64,000 bases of DNA from Dyadobacter sp. CECT 9275 (GTDB taxonomy: Bacteria; Bacteroidota; Bacteroidia; Cytophagales; Spirosomataceae): the NCBI RefSeq assembly GCF_907164905.1, contig NZ_CAJRAF010000001.1, positions 965,001-1,029,000 of the forward strand. The letters are read 5' to 3'. A program made the position numbers and the translations under genes. This document shows positions 9,252-16,918 of this stretch, in pieces. Position 1 is the stretch's first letter; the number at the start of each line of letters is the position of its first letter. Under the pieces are notes generated by a model. The model was not told the DNA's origin and searched no databases. It saw only the letters and a list, made by a program, of their open reading frames with translations.

Positions 9252-9401
9252 TTATATTTTTACTGCTTTGCCTGCTGCACATCCGCACCCCTTGGCGCAT
9301 CCCCCGCTTTTGGTTTTACTGACTGCCTTGTATGCTCTCCACCCGGCATAGCTGACCGCAGCCATAAACAGCAGTAAAACGATGATTTGTTGTGCGACCA
9401 T
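9252..9401 (-). CDS. Small Cys-rich single-pass membrane protein (FeoB-associated type)
   Basis: A 49-residue peptide read directly from the minus strand. It has one N-terminal membrane helix (MVAQQIIVLLLFMAAVSYAG), a basic stretch (WRAYKAVSKTK), a cysteine cluster GGCAKGCGCAAGKA with three Cys, and then VKI and TAA. This matches the small FeoB-associated Cys-rich membrane proteins, usually encoded next to the ferrous-iron transporter FeoB. No feoA or feoB is in the window, so this copy is an orphan. An in-frame ATG five codons upstream (9414-9416) is also possible and would place the start 2 nt after the YfiT-like stop. Co-transcription with the YfiT-like gene is likely, since the gap is only 17 nt. 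Confidence 0.72.
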   Translation of the reverse strand: MVAQQIIVLLLFMAAVSYAGWRAYKAVSKTKSGGCAKGCGCAAGKAVKI

Positions 9402-9418
9402 GCCCAGTAAACACATTG

Positions 9419-9970
9419 TTACGACCAATTGTTCCTGGCTGCCAGCTGAAATGCATGCTGATAATGATGCTCGCTGTGCCAGGCATAATGGGCCACTACC
9501 TCATCCAATCTTACTGTCTTTTGGCTTCCAGGATGAAAATAGGTTCTGGCCAGATCGTTTTCATCCAAAGAATTCATAAGCAGCACCCACCGCAAATGCA
9601 CGTACCTGATGAGCTGTAAAGACAGTTCCACGGGTGCTGTTTGAGCATCCGGAAGTTCAGCCCAGAGGCCTTCTTCATAGGGCTTTATGGTGGGATTGTC
9701 CTCCGTCAGCGCCAGGCGAAACCGGGTATATGCATTGATATGGCTGTCCGCAACATGATGTACCAGTTGTCTGACGGTCCAGCCGCCAGGGCGGTAAGCC
9801 ATATTCAGTTTGTCTGAATCCCAGCTACCCAGCAGATTAATAAACTTCGAAGGTAAGGCGCTGATGATCTGAATATTACTTTTAACCTCAGCGGCTGAGT
9901 AACTGCTCTGTGGCTCGAACCGTCCGATCGGGTATTTTAATTGTTCCAGCTCCATATTTTGTGATTCCAA
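9419..9970 (-). CDS. YfiT/DinB-family metal-dependent (bacillithiol-type) transferase
   Basis: A 183-residue four-helix DinB-fold protein of the YfiT subgroup. Family hallmarks are YRPGGWTVRQLVHHVADSH (residues 59-77), AYTRFRLALTEDNPTIKPYEE and AHYAWHSEHH. The expected metal-binding triad is formed by a His at 71/72 plus His161/165 or 165/169. YfiT homologues bind Ni2+ or Zn2+, and Bacillus members are annotated as bacillithiol S-transferases; many Bacteroidota make bacillithiol, so the role is plausible but inferred. A tiny Cys-rich membrane protein follows within 20 nt. Confidence 0.88.
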   Translation of the reverse strand: MESQNMELEQLKYPIGRFEPQSSYSAAEVKSNIQIISALPSKFINLLGSWDSDKLNMAYRPGGWTVRQLVHHVADSHINAYTRFRLALTEDNPTIKPYEEGLWAELPDAQTAPVELSLQLIRYVHLRWVLLMNSLDENDLARTYFHPGSQKTVRLDEVVAHYAWHSEHHYQHAFQLAARNNWS

Positions 9971-10038
9971 AATCCAGCTCTATTAAAATCTGAAAGATAT
10001 GTATTTTTATAAAATTTCCCAGTATTGTGCAGTATTTG

Positions 10039-10830
10039 TCAGAAATTATCTCTTATCGTGGTCATCAGTTCGGCATGGGCTCCGGACGCCGCAATGATAT
10101 CTCCTCCAAAAAGATAATTATCCCCGCCGTTAAAATCAGTCACAATTCCCCCGGCTTCTTTGATCAGCAGAACCCCTGCCGCCATATCCCAGGAATTGAG
10201 ATTATATTCGTAGAACCCATCGAACCTTCCAGCCGCCACATAGGCCAGATCCACGGCGGCAGCGCCCATACGCCTGATCCCGTGCGTTTTTTGCATGAGC
10301 AGTTCAAGAATATACATATACCTTTTCTGCTTTTCAAACTTGTAATAAGGGAAGCCGGTTGCGATAAGTCCCTCCTGCAGGGAAGTTACACCTGATACGC
10401 TTAGTCTGTTGCCGTTACACCAGGCTCCTCCGCCTTTCCAGCCCGAAAACATTTCGTCCAGACTGGGCTGGTGAATTACGCCGATCAGTAATTCTTTCCC
10501 CCGGGCCAATCCAACGCTTACACAATAGGCAGGAATGCCATGGATGAAGTTGGTGGTACCATCCAATGGATCAATAATCCAGTTGAGTGCAGTGGGGTCG
10601 GGCTCCTTCCCGGTAGTACCTTCTTCTGTAATAAAACTCGCTTCCGGCAGTATTTTACTGAGACCAGCCACCAGCAGTTTTTCTGTTTCTTTATCTACAT
10701 ACGAAACCAGGTTGTTCAGGTCCTTGTATTCTATTTTATCACGTGAAAACAATGCTGCCTCTTGTTGAATAAATGCGGACGCCTGCCTCACTAATTCTAC
10801 GGTTTGTTGGGTTAGTAATTCCAGATTCAT
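10039..10830 (-). CDS. Inositol monophosphatase family protein (SuhB/CysQ-like)
   Basis: 263 residues with the full Mg-dependent phosphatase signature: FITEE (Glu69/Glu70), then IIDPLDGTTNF with Asp87, Asp90 and Thr92, and the C-terminal WDMAAGVLLIKEAGG motif. The family hydrolyses inositol phosphate, 3'-phosphoadenosine 5'-phosphate or similar sugar phosphates; FIHGIP after the DGTTN motif resembles SuhB/IMPase more than CysQ. Its ATG overlaps the stop of the upstream DUF4105 gene (ATGA), so the pair is translationally coupled. Confidence 0.92.
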   Translation of the reverse strand: MNLELLTQQTVELVRQASAFIQQEAALFSRDKIEYKDLNNLVSYVDKETEKLLVAGLSKILPEASFITEEGTTGKEPDPTALNWIIDPLDGTTNFIHGIPAYCVSVGLARGKELLIGVIHQPSLDEMFSGWKGGGAWCNGNRLSVSGVTSLQEGLIATGFPYYKFEKQKRYMYILELLMQKTHGIRRMGAAAVDLAYVAAGRFDGFYEYNLNSWDMAAGVLLIKEAGGIVTDFNGGDNYLFGGDIIAASGAHAELMTTIRDNF

Positions 10831-12080
10831 GCCACTTGGGATCCCGTTCCGGGGATTTTTGATAATGAATTATTTATGTAATAAACCCGTGCCGCAAGTA
10901 TTAACAGAATCGGTATCACCACCAGATTATGTTTGGCAAGGTTTCCTGTTGCGCAAAGTAAGAGAAATCCATATAAAATCAAGAAATATTGAAACCAAGC
11001 CGGTTTTTTACTTTTTGATAAAAATAATATCACCGGCATCCAGAGTGGAAAGGCCCAAAGGACATCGTAGTTGTTGGCAGTAACCCCGTGGTTGGTTGCA
11101 AACCAAAGTAGTATGAGTATCCAGCCTGCCAGACCCACGATGGAAAACAGTATTTTATCCACTGCAAAATTGACTTTCTCCTTTTTGATCTGCCAATAGG
11201 TGAAAGCAAGAATCAAAACAGCCAGCGTCCAGAACACTACTTTAGGGGTGAAAATGATCTCCTGAATAACAGGGCTGGCTTCGTAAATGACGGAGTCGGA
11301 GCTTACCAGCGGAAGTGTTTGGTTCCCTGACCTTACCTTGGCGGCGGCGAATGCGGCGCGGAGGTTATCCGGCAAAAAAGTGGCCTGTTCCGGAGTGGCA
11401 ATTTCATCGGATGGGGTACCTATTGCAAGGTCCATAGCGAAATCTGCCCAGGGGTTCTGTTTATAAGCATACTTGTCGATCCACTGCCTGAAACTTAATT
11501 TTTCACCGGTATATCCCGTGTATATCAGACTGTCTCCACATGCTGCGCGCAAGGCGGTGGTCATTCTTGTGGCACAGTTGTCATAGAAAAATTTATACTG
11601 ATATTGCCGGTTCTGTGGCAGGTAATTATTTTCAAGAAACTGGTACAATCTATCTTTTTGAGGGGCAGAAAGATTCAATAATTGTGCCGAAATGGAGCGG
11701 TTCTCTTCCCGGTAAAATTCCTCCTGCAGATAGAAAGGGGAAACAGATAAGGTGTAGGGAAGCGTCCCGCGTAGAAATTTCAAATAAAAATTTGATTCAA
11801 AACTGCTGAAGGTACCATAGTTATAAGCCCGGTCCACACCTGTCCGGGGATCCGAAATCCAGAGTATACTATGCCCGAAGCCGGAATATAACTCCTGACC
11901 GGGCCCAACGGTAACCAGACTTACACGGGCTTCGGGACTGAGTTGCTGGGCGTGCGAATTTTGTTTCAGTCCCAAAAATAAGAGCAGATAGGTAAAGCAA
12001 ACCAGTGGATTGAATCCTGGCAGATATGTTCTTCGAATGGAAAGAATTGAAGGTTGTTCAGGCATTTGAGGGTTTTTCAT
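10827..12080 (-). CDS. DUF4105 (Lnb N-terminal periplasmic domain) membrane protein
   Basis: 417 residues. A signal-anchor-like segment (PLVCFTYLLLFLGL, about 25-38) is followed by a periplasmic domain of the DUF4105/Lnb_N family with the conserved GPGQELYSGFGHSILWISDP and FFYDNCATRMTTALR patterns. The His of GFGHS and the Cys of DNCATR are candidate active-site residues of a papain-like fold. The C-terminal half (about 280-410) holds four to five membrane helices. In some Gram-positives the related Lnb remodels lipoprotein acylation; whether the Bacteroidota proteins do so is unknown, so no function is assigned. The upstream rsmI gene ends 1 nt before it, indicating one operon. Confidence 0.82.
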   Translation of the reverse strand: MKNPQMPEQPSILSIRRTYLPGFNPLVCFTYLLLFLGLKQNSHAQQLSPEARVSLVTVGPGQELYSGFGHSILWISDPRTGVDRAYNYGTFSSFESNFYLKFLRGTLPYTLSVSPFYLQEEFYREENRSISAQLLNLSAPQKDRLYQFLENNYLPQNRQYQYKFFYDNCATRMTTALRAACGDSLIYTGYTGEKLSFRQWIDKYAYKQNPWADFAMDLAIGTPSDEIATPEQATFLPDNLRAAFAAAKVRSGNQTLPLVSSDSVIYEASPVIQEIIFTPKVVFWTLAVLILAFTYWQIKKEKVNFAVDKILFSIVGLAGWILILLWFATNHGVTANNYDVLWAFPLWMPVILFLSKSKKPAWFQYFLILYGFLLLCATGNLAKHNLVVIPILLILAARVYYINNSLSKIPGTGSQVA

Positions 12081-12081
12081 A

Positions 12082-12774
12082 TCAGTCTTCAGAGGATTTT
12101 TTCAGATTGGGCTTACCACTGAGTATTATCACTATTTCTCCTTTAACGGTTTTTGAAGCATAAAATTCGGAAACTTCCTGTAAAGTACCCCGGGTGTTTT
12201 CCTCAAATATTTTACTCAATTCCCGCGAAACACATACCTGCCTGTCGGCTCCGAAGTATTCCGAAAACTGCTGCAGCGCTTTCACCAGCCGATGAGGGGA
12301 CTCGTAAAAAATCATGGTTCTTTCTTCCTCCGCCAGATTTTGCAGCCGGGTTTGTCTTCCTTTTTTATGCGGAAGGAAGCCTTCAAAGGTAAAGCGGTCG
12401 CTGGGCAAACCGGAGTTTACCAAAGCCGGGACAAATGCGGTAGGGCCGGGGAGGCATTCAACCGTAATTCCTTCCTTGATACATTCGCGAACCAGCAAAA
12501 AGCCAGGGTCCGAAACGGCAGGAGTACCCGCGTCGGACACCAGCGCCATGGTTTCTCCTTTTTTAATGCGTTCTACCACACGAGCTACCGTTTGGTGCTC
12601 ATTGTGAATATGATAGCTGAGCATCGGCTTGCTGATCCCGAGATGTTTCAATAAATTCCCCGATGTGCGCGTATCTTCCGCCAGTACCACATCGGCTGTT
12701 TTCAGTACGTTAATAGCACGAAGGGTAATGTCTTCAAGGTTACCGATGGGGGTAGGAACAATGTAAAGCTTCAT
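12082..12774 (-). CDS. rsmI: 16S rRNA (cytidine1402-2'-O)-methyltransferase
   Basis: A 230-residue tetrapyrrole-methylase-fold protein with typical RsmI motifs: the start KLYIVPTPIGNLEDITLRA, AEDTRTSGNLLKHLGI, LVSDAGTPAVSDPG and FEGFLPHKKGRQ, then YESPHR. RsmI with SAM methylates C1402 in the decoding centre of 16S rRNA. The length is somewhat short of the 280 residues common in proteobacteria because the C-terminal extension is missing, as is usual in Bacteroidota. It heads a minus-strand unit with the DUF4105 and inositol phosphatase genes. Confidence 0.95.
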   Translation of the reverse strand: MKLYIVPTPIGNLEDITLRAINVLKTADVVLAEDTRTSGNLLKHLGISKPMLSYHIHNEHQTVARVVERIKKGETMALVSDAGTPAVSDPGFLLVRECIKEGITVECLPGPTAFVPALVNSGLPSDRFTFEGFLPHKKGRQTRLQNLAEEERTMIFYESPHRLVKALQQFSEYFGADRQVCVSRELSKIFEENTRGTLQEVSEFYASKTVKGEIVIILSGKPNLKKSSED

Positions 12775-12855
12775 TCAGGTATACTAACTTGGGTAAACAA
12801 TTGTGATCAAAAGTTTACGGATGATGAACGGGTGGATAAGACATAAGTGACCTCT

Positions 12856-13098
12856 TTACCGATATTTTTCGGCAATTGTGTCAATGGCGCTGGCGAGCTT
12901 TTTATCTTTATCCGATACCTTATCTCCTGCGTCATGCGTGGTCAGTTCAAAAGTTACCTGGTTATAAACATTAGACCACCAGGGGTGATGATCCATCTCG
13001 TCCACTGTTTTTGCAACTTCTGACATAAATAAAAATGCTTCTTTAAAATCCCGGAACCGGAAATTCTTTTTCAGTTTGTCATCTTCTTCCTTCCACAT
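12856..13098 (-). CDS. 4a-hydroxytetrahydrobiopterin dehydratase (PCD/DCoH)
   Basis: An 80-residue protein that fits the whole PCD fold: FRDFKEAFLFMSEVAKTVDEMDHHP contains the active-site E-x-x-H-H-P (His37, His38), followed by WWSNVYNQVTFELTTHDAG (His55) and ends DKKLASAIDTIAEKY. The family dehydrates 4a-carbinolamine pterin during recycling for aromatic amino acid hydroxylases. The N-terminus is short compared with the 95-110 residues of many homologues, lacking the leading LT-x-E-E helix. No hydroxylase is in the window. Confidence 0.9.
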   Translation of the reverse strand: MWKEEDDKLKKNFRFRDFKEAFLFMSEVAKTVDEMDHHPWWSNVYNQVTFELTTHDAGDKVSDKDKKLASAIDTIAEKYR

Positions 13099-13297
13099 AG
13101 CATTTAATTTTATGATTAACAGAACCGGTTAAAAGTCAATTTACTTATAATCAGAACGATATATTTGAAGGGCGAAGATTTCTCTCTTTGTCCGACATCG
13201 TTCAGAAAATACCCGGTCGTCTTATTTAAACGAATATACAAGTATCTGTTCTGTTTTTAAATTTATAGGGAAAATAGCCCGGACGGCATGGATCAAG

Positions 13298-13305
13298 TAT
13301 ATTTG
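13298..13305 (+). promoter_or_regulatory. Predicted -7 element upstream of osmC-thyA
   Basis: TATATTTG matches TAnnTTTG and lies 84 nt before the OsmC start. A second identical octamer occurs at 13160-13167. Neither has a clear TTG at normal spacing, and the region is AT-rich, so chance matches are possible. Confidence 0.3.
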
Positions 13306-13389
13306 AACTTTATAAAGAATATGTTCATTATTAGGATATCCTTGGAGGTTTAACCGCCCGGATTAATATTAACAGTAAGTAATTTTGAG

Positions 13390-13818
13390 ATGAAAATTGA
13401 AATGGTTCGCGTGGATGACGGCTTTCACTTTGAAGGCACCGGTTCATCAGAAGTAAAAGTTCACACCGACGGCTCGCCCGAAATAGGTGGAAAAAATGCC
13501 GGTGTAAGACCGATGGAATTGCTGTTGATGGGATTAGCAAGCTGTAGTGCCATAGACGTGGTGCTGGTTTTGAAAAAACAACGTCAGGATATTACCGATT
13601 TCAGAATTGTTGCTGAAGGTGAAAGAGTACAGGAAGAAAATACGCAGCGCAAACCTTTTCGTAACATACACCTCACTTTCAAATTTGCAGGCAATGCGCT
13701 GGACGAAAATAAGATCAACAGGGCCATAGCACTTTCGATGGAAAAGTATTGTTCGGCAACCGCCCAGCTGGAAGCGCTTGCAACCATCACGCATAGTGTG
13801 GAGATCGCTACGGTTTAA
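13390..13818 (+). CDS. OsmC-family peroxiredoxin-like protein
   Basis: 142 residues with the OsmC/Ohr fold. The two redox cysteines are present: Cys52 in LLMGLASCSAIDV and Cys121 in SMEKYCSATAQL, the spacing expected for OsmC-type thiol peroxidases that reduce organic hydroperoxides. The preceding GKNAGVRPMELLL is the usual GPNP-like substrate-loop region. It lies 24 nt before thyA on the same strand, so the two may share a transcript, although no functional link is evident. Confidence 0.93.
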   Translation: MKIEMVRVDDGFHFEGTGSSEVKVHTDGSPEIGGKNAGVRPMELLLMGLASCSAIDVVLVLKKQRQDITDFRIVAEGERVQEENTQRKPFRNIHLTFKFAGNALDENKINRAIALSMEKYCSATAQLEALATITHSVEIATV

Positions 13819-13842
13819 AAACTTTCAATCAGGCAGATATCA

Positions 13843-14664
13843 ATGCAACAATATCACGATTTGCTTCGCCATATTCTGAATAATGGTGTTAAAAAGACAG
13901 ACCGAACGGGGACGGGTACCATCAGTGTATTCGGTTACCAGATGCGGTTTAACCTGAAGGACGGTTTCCCGCTGGTTACTACAAAAAAAGTACATACCAA
14001 ATCGATCATCCATGAGTTGCTCTGGTTTTTGAAAGGAGATACCAACATTGCCTATCTCAAAGAAAACGGCGTGTCGATATGGGATGAGTGGGCTGATGAA
14101 AACGGAGACCTGGGGCCGGTTTACGGCAAGCAGTGGCGCAGCTGGGAAGGTATCGACGGGAAGTCTGTGGATCAGCTGCAGACGGTGTTACACCAGCTGA
14201 AAACCACGCCTGATTCGCGCCGTATAATCGTTTCCGCCTGGAATCCCTCGGAATTGCCATTGATGAAGTTGCACCCTTGCCACGCCCTTTTTCAGTTTTA
14301 TGTGGCACCCCCGGATACGGCCGCAGGGGAGACCCGCGGGAAACTTTCCTGCCAGCTCTACCAGCGCAGTGCGGATGTTTTTTTGGGTGTGCCGTTTAAC
14401 ATTGCCAGTTATGCCCTGCTCACGATGATGATAGCCCAGGAATGTGAACTGGACCTTGGGGACTTCATCTGGACAGGAGGTGATACGCATATCTATCTTA
14501 ACCATCTCGATCAGGTGGAGTTGCAGCTGAGCAGGGAGCCAAGGCCTCTTCCGGTAATGAAAATAAACGAGGCGGTAAAAAGTATCTTCGACTTTAAATT
14601 TGAGGATTTTGAATTGGTAAATTATAACCCATGGCCTGGAATTAAGGCGCCGGTGGCAGTTTAG
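13843..14664 (+). CDS. thyA: Thymidylate synthase
   Basis: 273 residues, practically the length of E. coli ThyA (264). It has the folate/nucleotide-binding start [19 protein letters not shown], the catalytic Cys146 in [12 protein letters not shown] (the same number as in E. coli), and the dUMP-binding motif [20 protein letters not shown]. It methylates dUMP to dTMP using methylene-THF. A short insertion ([12 protein letters not shown]) follows the catalytic loop. The usual folA partner is not downstream; a TRIC-type channel gene follows after 32 nt. Confidence 0.97.
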   Translation: MQQYHDLLRHILNNGVKKTDRTGTGTISVFGYQMRFNLKDGFPLVTTKKVHTKSIIHELLWFLKGDTNIAYLKENGVSIWDEWADENGDLGPVYGKQWRSWEGIDGKSVDQLQTVLHQLKTTPDSRRIIVSAWNPSELPLMKLHPCHALFQFYVAPPDTAAGETRGKLSCQLYQRSADVFLGVPFNIASYALLTMMIAQECELDLGDFIWTGGDTHIYLNHLDQVELQLSREPRPLPVMKINEAVKSIFDFKFEDFELVNYNPWPGIKAPVAV

Positions 14665-14696
14665 TATTACAAAAAGGCTTTCTGCCTGACTATCCT

Positions 14697-15305
14697 ATGA
14701 GTATCCAGTATGTGCTCGAAATAATCGGTACCTTCTCTTTTGCTATATCAGGTGCCCTTGCGGTGAGAGACCAGAAACACCAGGACTGGTTTAGTGCTAC
14801 TTTTACGGCTTTTATATCCTCCATAGGAGGAGGAACGCTCCGCGATATTTTGCTCGATAGTTATCCGCTGGTGTGGGTAAGGGATATTGCGATTATTTAT
14901 GCGATTGTTGCGGGAGTTATAACCACTTTTGTTTTCTACAGATATCTGATCAGGCTCAGGAAAACACTTTTCTTTTTCGATACCTGGGGAATTGCGCTTT
15001 TTACCATTGTAGGTACCGAAAAGGCTCTGCATCTGGGTGTACGGCCTGAAATAGCTGCTATTATGGGCGTTTTTTCTGCTGTGATGGGAGGGGTGATCCG
15101 GGATGTGATGACCAATGAAATCCCTATCATTTACCGGAAGGAAGTATATGCTACGGCCTGTCTGGCCGGTGCTTGCTGTTATCTTCTGCTGGATAAGGTG
15201 GGTGTTGAAAGAAATACCGCTTTTATAGCGGCTTCACTTGTGATTATAGTTCTGCGCATTTTGGCGGTACGCTATCAGTGGAGTGTTCCCAGGTTTTTTA
15301 GATAA
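14697..15305 (+). CDS. TRIC-family cation channel (YadS/UPF0126)
   Basis: A 202-residue, seven-helix membrane protein of two homologous halves, each with its glycine-rich pore motif: SSIGGGTLRDILLD in the first and AVMGGVIRDVMTNEIP in the second. Bacterial TRIC proteins form homotrimeric K+-permeable channels; the in vivo role is poorly known. It is close behind thyA and ends at a hairpin terminator that begins at its stop codon. Confidence 0.92.
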   Translation: MSIQYVLEIIGTFSFAISGALAVRDQKHQDWFSATFTAFISSIGGGTLRDILLDSYPLVWVRDIAIIYAIVAGVITTFVFYRYLIRLRKTLFFFDTWGIALFTIVGTEKALHLGVRPEIAAIMGVFSAVMGGVIRDVMTNEIPIIYRKEVYATACLAGACCYLLLDKVGVERNTAFIAASLVIIVLRILAVRYQWSVPRFFR

Positions 15306-15344
15306 AAGCGAGCGGGTTGTTTTAACATCTCCCGCCCGCTTTTA
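15303..15344. terminator. Bidirectional terminator between TRIC and DUF2911 genes
   Basis: A 14-bp stem with one mismatch (15303-15316 and 15331-15344), with core GCGGG/CCCGC and a 14-nt loop. A-rich and T-rich ends give U-runs in both directions. The left arm includes the stop codon TAA of the TRIC gene. Confidence 0.82.
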
Positions 15345-15348
15345 GTCT

Positions 15349-16254
15349 CTATTTCTTTTTCTTTCCTTTTGCTCCCGACACTGCCGGTTTGTCCGACGCT
15401 ATTTTTGCCTGAAACTCGGCAATCCCTTTTTCAATCTGCCCTTTAAAAAAGCTGTAAGAGGCTTCTCCTGAAGAGGCTCCCAACGCAAGCGCTCTTTGCG
15501 CTACCGGCAAGGCTTCTGCATTTTTGCCAAGTTTACCCAATATCTGTGCTTTCAGCCACAAGTTAGAAAACGACTCTTTCAGGCCGATCGCTTTGTCGAC
15601 CAGTGCAAGGGCTTGTGGCAAGTCCTTGCCTTTTGAAGCCAAATAACCCGCTGTACTTTGTAATACGGCTACATCCTCAGGTTTTTCAGCTACTGCTTTA
15701 TTCAGGGCGGTTAGGGTCAGGTCCTGGGTGTTGACAAGCAACGGAACCGAAACAGAAACCGAAGACCATGAAAGGATGAAATTGGCGGTACTATCAGTAA
15801 TATTTGAAAAACGGATATCGAACGTTTCGTTAAATTCCGCAGACTGAGGAGCCACTGAAATCCTGGCCACGTCATCTGCCTGTTTGTAAGTCTCAGTTCC
15901 CTGCGTATAATTTTTATTTAAAATTACAGTCCAGGCTCCTCCGGATGGAATAGATAAAAGTGCATATTTGCCGGCAGGAACGGTGCGCCCTCCAAAAATG
16001 AACTCGGTACTGGATTCAAAAGTGGTAGGCATATTGGCTCCTGTACGCCATAATTGATTATAGGGAGCGAGCAAGGAGTTGTCGCCGAAAACGGTTCTTC
16101 CTTTAAGACTGGGACGGGAATATTTTACAGTGAAATCGGTTACGCCGACGGTCTGCATAATACTGGCACCCGGGCTTAGCTGAGGCGTACGCTGTGCGAT
16201 GGAGGTTACGGCTAGTCCGGTTATCAAAGCAATGGAAAACAGGTATTTTTTCAT
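15349..16254 (-). CDS. DUF2911 exported protein with helical-repeat tail
   Basis: 301 residues. A signal peptide (MKKYLFSIALITGLAVTSIAQ) precedes a DUF2911 domain of about 150 residues with hallmark stretches RTPQLSPGASIMQTVG, YSRPSLKGRTVFG, YNQLWRTGANMPTTFE and VPAGKYALLSIP. The C-terminal third (about 190-290) is alanine-rich and helical with TPR-like repeats, and the protein ends in a lysine tail (AKGKKKK). DUF2911 is abundant in Bacteroidota and has no proven function. Export to the periplasm is clear from the signal peptide. The gene appears monocistronic. Confidence 0.87.
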   Translation of the reverse strand: MKKYLFSIALITGLAVTSIAQRTPQLSPGASIMQTVGVTDFTVKYSRPSLKGRTVFGDNSLLAPYNQLWRTGANMPTTFESSTEFIFGGRTVPAGKYALLSIPSGGAWTVILNKNYTQGTETYKQADDVARISVAPQSAEFNETFDIRFSNITDSTANFILSWSSVSVSVPLLVNTQDLTLTALNKAVAEKPEDVAVLQSTAGYLASKGKDLPQALALVDKAIGLKESFSNLWLKAQILGKLGKNAEALPVAQRALALGASSGEASYSFFKGQIEKGIAEFQAKIASDKPAVSGAKGKKKK

Positions 16255-16328
16255 TTTGTGAAGTAATGAATTTGGGTTGTGTATTTAAACAGCAGTGAAA
16301 TTAGAATGAAAATGTCAGATAGCCTACA

Positions 16329-16865
16329 ATGAATAGAAACAGTTTGATTTCGATGCTCCTGGCGTACACGCCGACGGAAGGAGAGGAAGCGCGGATGTAT
16401 GATGATACACTAGACTTTATTGTCAATCATGAATCCTGTTTCGAGCGGACACTTGCGGTGGGTCACGTTACGGCCTCGGGGTGGGTCGTCTCTCCCGGGC
16501 GCGACAAGGCACTATTGATGCATCACCGCAAGCTGGACCGCTGGTTTCAGCCCGGAGGGCATTGTGATGGAGACGCCGATGTAATGAGGGTGGCCGAAAA
16601 GGAAGTGAGGGAAGAAACGGGCCTGCTTTTTTTTAAGCTGGTCCGTCCCGCTGTCTTTGACTTGGATGTACATCAGATTCCTGCTAACCCGAAAGATCAG
16701 GCACATTACCATTACGATATCCGTTTTCTTTTCGAGGCCGATCCGGATGCATTGCTGGCCGTTAACGGCGAGGCTAAATCACTGGAATGGATTGCGCTGG
16801 ATCAGATTGCCGGCTACAATAATTCTGAATCCATTATGAGGATGGTGAGGAAAAGCAGTTTGTAG
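16329..16865 (+). CDS. NUDIX hydrolase
   Basis: 178 residues with a NUDIX box, GGHCDGDADVMRVAEKEVREE followed by TGL. The metal-binding helix KEVREETGL is intact; the first conserved Glu of the box is replaced by Ala, as in the GGHxDGD subgroup. An N-terminal helical extension (about 45 residues) precedes the fold. The family cleaves nucleoside diphosphates linked to another moiety; the substrate is unknown. It stands alone between two minus-strand genes. Confidence 0.88.
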   Translation: MNRNSLISMLLAYTPTEGEEARMYDDTLDFIVNHESCFERTLAVGHVTASGWVVSPGRDKALLMHHRKLDRWFQPGGHCDGDADVMRVAEKEVREETGLLFFKLVRPAVFDLDVHQIPANPKDQAHYHYDIRFLFEADPDALLAVNGEAKSLEWIALDQIAGYNNSESIMRMVRKSSL

Positions 16866-16918
16866 TTTTGGTTGAATAGGGCAATGATGAGGCAGTGGGC
16901 GGTTTGCTGTTTAGACGT

